Below are positions 1-5,475 of a stretch of DNA of 14,262 bases, piece by piece; the stretch's first letter is position 1; the number at the start of each line of letters is the position of its first letter. The notes under the pieces are model-generated. The model searched no databases and was not told the origin of the DNA. It worked only from the letters and a program-made list of their open reading frames with translations. Origin of the DNA: an uncultured bacterium (GTDB lineage Bacteria; Bacteroidota; Bacteroidia; Bacteroidales; Muribaculaceae); the NCBI GenBank assembly GCA_946184715.1, contig CAMHGU010000033.1, positions 1 to 14,262 of the forward strand, given 5' to 3'. Made by a program: the position numbers and the translations under genes.

Positions 1-262
1 GCAAATCAAGCTCGCTTGAATTTGCTTTTGCCGAGCCGCAGCCTAACTTGGGCGCAGCCAAAGTTAGTGCAAACCGAGAGCAATACAAAATGCGCAAGCG
101 CATTTTTATTGCCGAGGTGCAGCCTAACTTGGGCCCCAGCCAAAGTTAGTGCAAGGCGAGAGCAAATGCAAATCAAGCTCGCTTGAATTTGCTTTTGCCG
201 AGCCGCAGCCTAACTTGGGCGCAGCCAAAGTTAGTGCAAACCGAGAGCAATACAAAATGCGC
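1..262. repeat. Palindromic intergenic repeat array, cut by window start
   Basis: Positions 1-95 recur without change at 168-262, a period of 167 bp. Three copies of a 56-57 bp module lie at 28-83, 109-165 and 195-250. Each starts TTGCCGAG, ends GAGAGCAA and holds the inverted repeat CTAACTT...AAGTTAG (43-67 in the first copy), whose inner GGC/GCC pairs close a tiny loop. Between modules sit two other hairpins: one at 1-25 and 168-192 (arms around CAAG-CTCG-CTTG), and one at 80-112 (arms around ATGCGC-AA-GCGCAT). The middle module differs at three small sites yet keeps the stem. No open frame runs through the array. It lies just beyond the terminator of the uridine phosphorylase gene. The layout is like REP/BIME arrays in other bacteria, but I cannot assign a named family. 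Confidence 0.85.
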
Positions 263-268
263 TTGCTG

Positions 269-309
269 AAAAAAGCGACAGGCCCGGCATCGTGGAGATG
301 CGGGGCCTG
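269..309 (-). terminator. Rho-independent terminator of the uridine phosphorylase gene
   Basis: Read on the minus strand, a GC-rich stem starting CAGGCCCCGCATC pairs with GATGCCGGGCCTG across a short loop, with one mismatch. Four bases after the stem comes a run of six T (269-274). It lies 27 bp past the stop codon of the upstream gene, which is the normal place for an intrinsic terminator. Confidence 0.8.
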
Positions 310-335
310 ACGAGGGGGTTACGACGGTGGAGCGA

Positions 336-1211
336 TCAGATGCGCTCTAGCACGGTCTCTACAAGGTCGCGAACGGCCGTCTTGTAGTTGGGCGTAGCGT
401 CGTTGTTCATACGGTTGGCGATGATGCAGCACACGGTCATCGTCTTGTGGCCCATCATCTTGCCGAGGCCCTGCACCATAGCGCTTTCCATCTCGTAGTT
501 GGTGATTTTGCGGTCGCCATAGCGGTAGGCTTCGATGCGCTTGTTAAGCTCCGGCTCGGCAAGCGGCATACGCACTTCGCGGCCTTGCGGACCGTAGAAG
601 CCGTTGGCGGTGATAGTGGTGCCGTGCACCATATCGTCGCGGCCTATACGCTCCACGAGCTCGGGGTCGGCATCCACGATGTAGGGGCGAGCGAAGAGCG
701 GGTTCCAGCCCACGTGCTCCACGAAGTGGCGCTCCATCTCAAGGTCGCACACGCGGTTGCGGTCGGCATAGAAATTGAGGGCGCCGTCGAAGCCGATAGC
801 CTTCTGGGCGATAACGGGAGTGCCCACGGGGAGCTCCGGCTGCAGCGCGCCCGAGGTGCCGATGCGGATGATATTGAGCGAGCGAAGCTTCTCGCGCACC
901 TGGCGGGTGGAGTAGTCAACGTTGGCGAGCGAATCAAGCTCGGTCATCACGATGTCGATATTGTCGGCACCGATACCGTGGGAGAGGCACATAATGGGCT
1001 TGCCCTTGTAGGTGCCGCCTATGGTGTGGAACTCGCGGCTGGAGACTTCAAAGTCGCGGGTGTCGAAAAATTCGGCAACCATATTGACGCGACCCGGGTC
1101 ACCCACGATGATGATGTTGTCGGTAAGGTGCTCCGGCTTCACATGGATGTGAAATGCCGAGCCATCGTCGTTAATGATAAGCTCTGAAGGGGGTATTATC
1201 TTCTTTTCCAT
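336..1211 (-). CDS. udp: Uridine phosphorylase (PNP/UDP family nucleoside phosphorylase)
   Basis: This is a cytosolic enzyme that splits uridine with phosphate into uracil and ribose-1-phosphate (pyrimidine salvage). In 291 residues it shows the family motifs in order: the phosphate-binding GDPGR at 37-41, SREFHT at 58-63, SHGIGADN at 77-84, RIGTSGALQ at 116-124, a GFYGPQGR segment at 204-211 and NYEMES at 238-243. These correspond to the GDPDR, RIGTTGAIQ and NYEMES blocks of E. coli Udp. The length is slightly above the E. coli enzyme (about 253), as expected of the Bacteroidota type. The ATG start is preceded by A/T-rich DNA with no Shine-Dalgarno, normal for this phylum. It is monocistronic, with a promoter box about 55 bp upstream and its own terminator. 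Activity on other nucleosides cannot be ruled out from sequence. Confidence 0.92.
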   Translation of the reverse strand: MEKKIIPPSELIINDDGSAFHIHVKPEHLTDNIIIVGDPGRVNMVAEFFDTRDFEVSSREFHTIGGTYKGKPIMCLSHGIGADNIDIVMTELDSLANVDYSTRQVREKLRSLNIIRIGTSGALQPELPVGTPVIAQKAIGFDGALNFYADRNRVCDLEMERHFVEHVGWNPLFARPYIVDADPELVERIGRDDMVHGTTITANGFYGPQGREVRMPLAEPELNKRIEAYRYGDRKITNYEMESAMVQGLGKMMGHKTMTVCCIIANRMNNDATPNYKTAVRDLVETVLERI

Positions 1212-1264
1212 TAAGTATTAGGTTTTATGGTTAGTAATTTCGATACACTCTGCTACTAAAAATG

Positions 1265-1272
1265 CAAATATA
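1265..1272 (-). promoter_or_regulatory. -7 box of the uridine phosphorylase promoter
   Basis: On the minus strand the bases read TATATTTG, an exact match to the Bacteroidota sigma-ABfr -7 consensus TAnnTTTG. Transcription would start near 1258 and give a leader of about 45 nt. No good -33 TTTG box is visible at the usual distance, so the call rests on the -7 box and its position. Confidence 0.5.
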
Positions 1273-1355
1273 GCGTAAAAAATCGAGATATGCTATAGCC
1301 GCCGGCAATATTTTTTTTAGCCCGCCCCATTGACACTTTCGCAAGGGTACGCGAG

Positions 1356-2255
1356 ATGGCACGGACAATGGAAGCCTTGCAGAATGTTTCAGATGACAGG
1401 GAGAAGCAAGCATCGCTCCTGCATCGGTCCGGAAAGCTCATGGCAGAGGTCATCGGACAGAATCTTTCCACAAAGTCTGTAGAGAAGATTCCACTGCTCT
1501 CCTTTGACAGCCCTTGGCTGGACTTGCAGGAGCGGATGAAAAAGAAGAATTCACCTCGCAAATTTGCTGTGGTATCGAGAGCGCCGACTCCTGATAGCAC
1601 GTATTACCCGATACCGTACTATGCGGCATTGTTCAAGGGAAAGTGGTACAACATCAAGCAGCTCATTGGCATGGACAAAGAAGCGAAACTGAAGAACACG
1701 GCTCCACTGAAGTACCATATCGAGGTGTCTCAACGCTATTGGGATGGTATCTTCAAACGGGAACGCATCACTGACCCGAAGAAGATGCAGGAGCGTGTGG
1801 TAAAGGAGAAGCAGCAAATCATTGATTTCCTGACTGGGGCAGAGAATAGCGGAAAGGCTCTCTTCTCTACTTTCTACATCAGCCCTAACGGAGAGGAACA
1901 GCACGATGTGCGCATTTCTCGAATTGATGATGAAAAAGAGGGTGGCGACTGGTCCACGGACATACAGGAGGCCGTGAACATGTTCTGCTTCACCATGCGC
2001 GTACACTCTAACCTCGTCGGCTCTGTGCCGGGCAAATCGCAGTCTAATAACAGCGGTAGCGACAAACGCGAGCTTTATACGATTGCTCAGGCGCTTCAAA
2101 AGCCGTATCACGATTTGCTCTTTACCGTGCATCGCATCATAATGAAATTCAATGAATGGAAGAATGCCTACCCCTATTGCCCATTCATACAACTGACTAC
2201 CCTTGACGAGAACAAGGATGCCAAAAAGGTTTCACCAGATACGCCTCCTGAATAA
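1356..2255 (+). CDS. Phage portal-like protein, probably 5'-truncated remnant
   Basis: The 299-residue frame resembles the middle and C-terminal part of portal proteins in Bacteroidota prophages, as I know that family. Visible blocks are YYPIPYYAALFKGKWYNIK at about 82-100, a lysine-rich segment ending in FLTGAENSGKALFS at about 155-170, and LVGSVPGKSQSNNSGSDKR at about 219-237 followed by an amphipathic stretch. Portals form the dodecameric DNA gate of the head. They usually have more than 400 residues, so the N-terminal part seems lost. The frame stays open upstream of the ATG to position 1299, and protein-like sequence (RPIDTFARVRE) precedes the Met, so 1356 is a convenient start rather than a proven one. 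No promoter or other head gene is nearby. GC is lower than in the flanks: 28 of 60 bases in 1681-1740 against 35 of 60 in 8041-8100. The assignment is from recall of family pattern, not a search. Confidence 0.55.
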   Translation: MARTMEALQNVSDDREKQASLLHRSGKLMAEVIGQNLSTKSVEKIPLLSFDSPWLDLQERMKKKNSPRKFAVVSRAPTPDSTYYPIPYYAALFKGKWYNIKQLIGMDKEAKLKNTAPLKYHIEVSQRYWDGIFKRERITDPKKMQERVVKEKQQIIDFLTGAENSGKALFSTFYISPNGEEQHDVRISRIDDEKEGGDWSTDIQEAVNMFCFTMRVHSNLVGSVPGKSQSNNSGSDKRELYTIAQALQKPYHDLLFTVHRIIMKFNEWKNAYPYCPFIQLTTLDENKDAKKVSPDTPPE

Positions 2256-2267
2256 GGGGGCGTTTTT
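2241..2267 (+). terminator. Terminator overlapping the stop codon of the portal-like gene
   Basis: ACGCCTCC (2241-2248) pairs with GGGGGCGT (2256-2263), with one G-T wobble, around a 7-base loop that contains the TAA stop. A T-rich tail follows. It points along the plus strand and supports a natural 3' end for the portal-like gene. Confidence 0.7.
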
Positions 2268-2600
2268 GTTTCCTGGTTCTCGACGCTGACCGCTACGCAT
2301 TCTGCCCTCTCTCCTCACTGCAATCTGCATTCGCTCTTTCTTATTGTCTCTCCATTTCTCCAATTCCACGACAATCTTCCTATTTACTTTTTCCTTCACA
2401 AAGGTAGCTGGGCGGCTCCAGTCAAGGGCTTCCAGATATTTTTCTAAATAAAGATGGTTCCCTTCGGCGTCGGAGCTGCCACTTTCTTTGAATAATACCC
2501 GGACATCCTCCCTTGACAACAGAAGCCTGTCACCCTAACGCTCTTCATTGTTCGTAAAAAATAAATAAGATTTATGTTTCATCTTCAAAATTCCAAAACA
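2256..2600. other. Gene-poor spacer, pyrimidine-rich on the plus strand
   Basis: No plus-strand gene is seen. On the minus strand one frame is open from 2534 to 2232 with only a TTG start (2517-2519). Its central part (YLEKYLEALDWSRP, then a lysine/arginine-rich segment) looks partly protein-like, but the end is low-complexity arginine-rich. Strands poor in T have few stop codons, so this may be chance. Just before 2601, TATGTTTC (2573-2580) matches 7 of 8 positions of a Bacteroidota -7 box and could serve the next gene. Confidence 0.4.
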
Positions 2601-3308
2601 ATGAAAGCAAATGTTCAGATTTCCGCAGTGAAAAAAGAGTTCAAGAATGGTCAGCAGGGCTGGCAGGTATTCGTAGATGGCATGGAAGGTAGGCTCCGTT
2701 GCGAAATGAATTTCACTAATTCGCTATAGGCAATACGTTATTGCTTCCTGCTTTCAAAGCGTCTTGATTTGCAAATCAATGACATTCAGCTTGCTGCCCT
2801 CTCACTGGATTATCAGCGTGCAAAGTCCGCTGCCGAGCAAGCACAGGCTGCCGAGGTGGCTACAGAGGTAGCACAACAGGTGGCTGGTGAAGCAGGAGCA
2901 GAACAAGAGTCAGCTCCTGAAGAACAGGGCGAGGATGCTCCAGAAGAGGAGCAGCCCGCCGCCCTCAGTGATTCTCCCATGTTCAAACAATTCTGTGAAA
3001 TGAAAAATAAGCACCCCGAAGCTGTCCTTCTGTTCCGTGTAGGCGATTTCTACGAATGCTACGAAGAGGATGCCATCACCGCTTCCGCTGTGCTTGCCCT
3101 CACCAACATCAAGAATGATGATGACATCACAGTGGCTGCCTTCCCACACCACGCTCTGGACACTTATCTTCCGAAGCTTATCCGCGCAGGTCACAGAGTT
3201 GCCATCTGTGATCAGCTGGAAAGCCCGAAAGCGAAAGCTAAGGTGCTCGAAATGGTAAAGCCGGCTTCAAAGAAGCGTTCTTCTAAGAAAGCATCGGTGG
3301 CTGAATAA
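2601..3308 (+). pseudogene. Standalone MutS_I-domain protein gene interrupted by an in-frame TAG
   Basis: From ATG 2601 the frame codes 42 residues (MKANVQISAVKKEFKNG..., ending FTNSL), meets TAG at 2727-2729, then continues in the same frame without a break to TAA 3308. Read through, it has 235 codons: an N-terminal region to about 75, an alanine/glutamate-rich linker at about 75-125, a MutS domain-I region at about 127-220 and a lysine-rich tail. The MutS part keeps the lesion-probing motif as VGDFYE (Phe150 and Glu152 in read-through numbering) and a block [14 protein letters not shown]...[11 protein letters not shown] that matches the E. coli MutS mismatch-recognition domain. The connector, clamp and ATPase domains are absent, so it cannot act as a normal MutS. 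Short MutS_I proteins are known on Bacteroidota mobile elements. The unshifted frame points to a single nonsense change. A terminator follows at 3332. Confidence 0.7.
2769..3308 (+). CDS. Downstream part of the MutS_I gene that could be translated alone
   Basis: After the TAG the frame has no ATG before the MutS_I part. TTG at 2769 is the first candidate start and gives 179 residues: a helical region, an acidic linker at about 28-68 and the MutS_I domain from about 70 to 165. It would keep the whole mismatch-recognition domain. No Shine-Dalgarno or promoter points to this TTG, so translation here is uncertain. The interrupted reading from 2601 is the better description. Confidence 0.45.
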   Translation: MQINDIQLAALSLDYQRAKSAAEQAQAAEVATEVAQQVAGEAGAEQESAPEEQGEDAPEEEQPAALSDSPMFKQFCEMKNKHPEAVLLFRVGDFYECYEEDAITASAVLALTNIKNDDDITVAAFPHHALDTYLPKLIRAGHRVAICDQLESPKAKAKVLEMVKPASKKRSSKKASVAE

Positions 3309-3331
3309 GCCCCGATGTTTTCTGAAATAAG

Positions 3332-3361
3332 GCTCACAGGCTTTCGTCTGTGGGCTTTTTT
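3332..3361 (+). terminator. Rho-independent terminator after the MutS_I gene
   Basis: GCTCACAG (3332-3339; the first base pairs with C3355) pairs with CTGTGGGC (3348-3355) with one wobble, and six T follow. It separates the MutS_I gene from the next transcription unit. Confidence 0.82.
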
Positions 3362-3394
3362 GTGTTTTTATGCATATTTTTTGAGAACAAATTG

Positions 3395-3402
3395 TAACTT
3401 TG
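3395..3402 (+). promoter_or_regulatory. -7 box of the promoter for the AT-rich secreted-protein gene
   Basis: TAACTTTG is an exact match to TAnnTTTG, 17 bp before the ATG at 3420, which gives a leader of only about 10 nt. A clear -33 TTTG at the usual distance is not seen; the region upstream is T-rich. Confidence 0.65.
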
Positions 3403-3419
3403 CACAAAAATTACAGGCT

Positions 3420-4151
3420 ATGAGAAAAATTTTGATTGCCCTATTGTTATTTCCTTTTATTGCTAGTGCGCAAGAATTTTCTTTGTCGGATTACTTCTAT
3501 CCGATGAACAAATTCCAATATACAATACGTTTGGCAGGAAACCATTCATCATTTATTAGGAATGAATACAAAATATCAAATTCTGGAATTGGTCAATTTT
3601 TGGAAGTAACTACTGAACTTTATCAAAACGTATATAATCACACTACCACAGCTCAAATAGCTTATGTATTATCAAAAGACAATACTAGAAATGCTATTAT
3701 TAGCAATCGACAAGTATACTACAGCAAAATAACTGGTCTTCAAGATGAATCGGATCATCTGACATTATTCATTTTGCCAGAAAAAGGAAAAGTTGAAAAA
3801 TGGTTTGAAACCTACAGGGAAGAAAAGTATTCATGCACAGCTGAGTATGTTGAAATCACATTTAACGGATTTAAATTAGGGCAGAAAGCTACCGCCGTAA
3901 AAATTACGAAAATCACAAAGCTCAATAATGAAGAATTGAAAACGTGGGAATATTGGCTTCCCAACTATAGCAAAATCGCTACATTTGTACAACGAGGCAA
4001 AGGTGAAATAAGAATTGTTGAAGTTTCTGATATGGTAGATAGTGAACCATCTATTACCGAATTATCAGCATCATTAGATTTGTCCTATGAAGAACCTCAA
4101 AAGAAACCTGCTCCTGTTAGAAAAAAATCAACACCCGTAAGGAAGCGTTAG
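3420..4151 (+). CDS. Secreted protein of unknown function, AT-rich, with basic C-terminal repeat
   Basis: I do not recognise the family. The 243-residue product starts MRKILIALLLFPFIASAQEF, a classical signal peptide with a likely signal-peptidase-I site after ASA (residues 15-17), so it should be exported to the periplasm or beyond. There is no lipobox and no later membrane segment. The mature part is mixed alpha/beta-looking, has very few cysteines, and ends in a lysine/arginine/proline tail with a duplicated PVRK motif. I chose ATG 3420 over an upstream in-frame ATG at 3315 because 3315 lies before the terminator and the -7 box, and only 3420 gives a signal peptide. GC is far below the neighbours (20 of 60 bases in 3601-3660, 23 of 60 in 3841-3900), a sign of foreign origin. 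It has its own promoter and terminator. Confidence 0.8.
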   Translation: MRKILIALLLFPFIASAQEFSLSDYFYPMNKFQYTIRLAGNHSSFIRNEYKISNSGIGQFLEVTTELYQNVYNHTTTAQIAYVLSKDNTRNAIISNRQVYYSKITGLQDESDHLTLFILPEKGKVEKWFETYREEKYSCTAEYVEITFNGFKLGQKATAVKITKITKLNNEELKTWEYWLPNYSKIATFVQRGKGEIRIVEVSDMVDSEPSITELSASLDLSYEEPQKKPAPVRKKSTPVRKR

Positions 4152-4173
4152 AATAATTATCACGAGATACCCT

Positions 4174-4215
4174 CAAAGTCTTTCCTGTCGTCTGCTCTTG
4201 ACGGGAAAGGCTTTG
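4174..4215 (+). terminator. Long hairpin after the secreted-protein gene, likely terminator
   Basis: A 16-bp stem, CAAAGTCTTTCCTGTC (4174-4189) against 4200-4215, pairs fully, with two G-T wobbles, around a 10-base loop. A short T-rich tail (TCTTT) follows. The wobbles fit the plus-strand RNA. It closes the unit that starts at 3395. Confidence 0.65.
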
Positions 4216-5070
4216 TCTTTACTGGGCATCGTCTTTCTGGTCACTACGATATGCGGCTGCTTGCCTCATGCTTGTCCGAGTATTGCGCTACCGCCGCTGA
4301 TTCGCCGCTCCTGCATGGCATACACTTCCGAGGCTTGATACTCTTATTCTCCGCTCCTGTGTTGTGTGCCGCTCATACCGTGCCACGAGTCCCTATCCTT
4401 GAACAGCACTCGGATGATTTCCTAAAGGGCTGTGCAGTCCCTATGCTACAGTGTGAAAGGACACGCCATTGGCATCTGCCATCTGTGCGTCCCCTCATGA
4501 TGTTCTGGCTTCCACCGCTCATTCTCCCATCTTCTCTATTGCATGGGCTCCTTTGTTTGTCTGTGTACACGCCAAAGGCACTGCTTCTTCAGGTACACTT
4601 GTTCCTTCTGTATTCTTTCACTCTAATCTCTCGTCCCTAATCTTTATCCCCTTGGTGCCCACGCCCTACAGGTAAGGAGGAAGCATTCCTCGCCCTCTAC
4701 GGACACATGCTACGCCCTCTGCCGTCTGGCACAATCCGACCCACCTTCCTCGCATTCATCCACCATCGCTTTAGATGCAGGGATATTTGTTCTTCTCATG
4801 GTGCATGGCATCAGCAATGCCACCAGTGTCTGCCGATTCTCTGCCGGACATCTTCCGTCGGCTTTCTCTCTCAATCTTTGACATCATTTCCCTCTCTGCG
4901 TCAGTGCTCCTATCCTCTGTGCGCATCTGGCACCAGCTGGGTGCTTGCAGCAAGCCCGTGTCTGTCTCGTACATTTTGACTTCGTCTTCCTCCGTCACGA
5001 CTCGGCAATTCAAATAAGTTTGATTGCCATAGATACTATAGATAATATCGGGATATGGCCGGCCCATAAC
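4216..5070. other. Gene-free, strongly pyrimidine-rich stretch
   Basis: I find no convincing gene on either strand. The plus strand is heavily C+T: 45 of 60 bases in 4501-4560 and 46 of 60 in 4861-4920. Open frames here (such as 4251-4640 plus) give compositions unlike real proteins. The minus strand, rich in purines, has an open stretch at about 4771-4980 beginning MYETDTGLLQAPSW that might be the end of a decayed gene. The area ends close to the tRNA-Asp terminator. Confidence 0.5.
5004..5028. repeat. Imperfect inverted repeat near the tRNA side of the island
   Basis: GGCAATTCAAA and TTTGATTGCC form a 10-bp stem with one bulged base around TAAG. It lies about 80 bp from the tRNA 3' end. 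It could be a binding site or an element-end relic; nothing else supports a role. Confidence 0.4.
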
Positions 5071-5072
5071 GA

Positions 5073-5104
5073 AAGAGCTGAAGCCCGAAAGGGTTTCAGC
5101 TCTT
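5073..5104 (-). terminator. Hairpin terminator downstream of tRNA-Asp
   Basis: AAGAGCTGAAGCCC (5073-5086) pairs over 14 bp, one wobble, with 5091-5104; the loop is TTTC on the tRNA strand. A short T-containing tail (TCGTT) follows. It starts 4 bp past the tRNA 3' end. Confidence 0.75.
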
Positions 5105-5107
5105 AAG

Positions 5108-5181
5108 CGGTGCGTACAGGACTCGAACCAGCGACCTCCTGCGTGACAGGCAGGCATTCTAACCAACTGAACTAACGCACC
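5108..5181 (-). tRNA. tRNA-Asp (anticodon GTC)
   Basis: The 74-base minus-strand sequence folds as a cloverleaf. The acceptor stem is GGTGCGT/ACGCACC with discriminator G, the D arm contains AGTTGGTTA, the anticodon stem CCTGC/GCAGG encloses CTGTCAC with anticodon GTC, and the T loop is TTCGAGT. CCA is not encoded and would be added afterwards. The T stem (GCTGG/CCTGT) has a central T-T mismatch. A matching promoter and terminator support expression. Its 3' end faces the mobile-looking block to the left. Confidence 0.95.
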
Positions 5182-5225
5182 GTGTCAAATCGCAATTACG
5201 AGAGGGCTATCCCTCATTGCGCTTG

Positions 5226-5256
5226 CAAAGTTACGGCTTTTTTCGGAACTACCAAA
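5226..5256 (-). promoter_or_regulatory. Promoter of tRNA-Asp (-33/-7 type)
   Basis: On the minus strand TTTG (5253-5256) is followed after exactly 19 bp by TAACTTTG (5226-5233), the full Bacteroidota sigma-ABfr consensus. Transcription would begin about 40 bp before the tRNA 5' end. Confidence 0.85.
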
Positions 5257-5342
5257 ACTTTGGTCATATTTTTTCAAATAAATTTTCAAAACCTCCCTTC
5301 ATTCACTATCGGAGGGGCATTGAATAACCCCGAAATGGCCCG

Positions 5343-5386
5343 TGGCGGCGCGGGGGCGACACAGGCGAATGGCGGCGCGGGGCGAC
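5343..5386. repeat. Short direct repeat, GC-rich
   Basis: TGGCGGCGCGGGG(G)CGAC occurs at 5343-5360 and 5370-5386, separated by 9 bp. The copies differ by one G. It lies between the tRNA promoter and the lipoprotein gene terminator; no function is apparent. Confidence 0.6.
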
Positions 5387-5418
5387 TAATGCCCGCGGTG
5401 ACGGGGGAGAGTAAAGCG

Positions 5419-5448
5419 AGAGGCACCGCCCTGCCGGGCGATGCCTCT
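5419..5448 (-). terminator. Terminator-like hairpin after the lipoprotein gene
   Basis: AGAGGCACCGCCC (5419-5431) pairs with 5436-5448 over 13 positions. The one non-Watson-Crick pair is C-A on the plus strand but G-T on the minus strand, so the structure is fully paired only in minus-strand RNA. It begins about 28 bp after the stop. The T tail is weak. Confidence 0.6.
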
Positions 5449-5475
5449 GCGATATTGAGCTATATGATTAGCTGA

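Noticed and set aside
28..250. Integron attC-like sites in the repeat array (GCCTAAC resembles RYYYAAC and GTTAG pairs with it)
   Set aside because: The right-hand core GTTAGTG does not fit GTTRRRY, the inner stem is too short for an attC, and there is no integrase or cassette gene.
1..262. CRISPR array
   Set aside because: Repeats are long palindromic modules with changing spacing, and the segments between them are themselves repeated hairpins rather than unique spacers. No cas gene is present.
3315..3419. Extension of the secreted-protein gene to the ATG at 3315
   Set aside because: The extension runs through the terminator at 3332-3361 and lies before the -7 box, and it would bury the signal peptide 35 residues from the N-terminus.
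4251..4979. Open frames of 129 and 90 codons on the plus strand in the pyrimidine-rich stretch
   Set aside because: Their products are leucine/serine/proline/cysteine-rich as expected from C+T-rich DNA, with no domain, promoter or start context.
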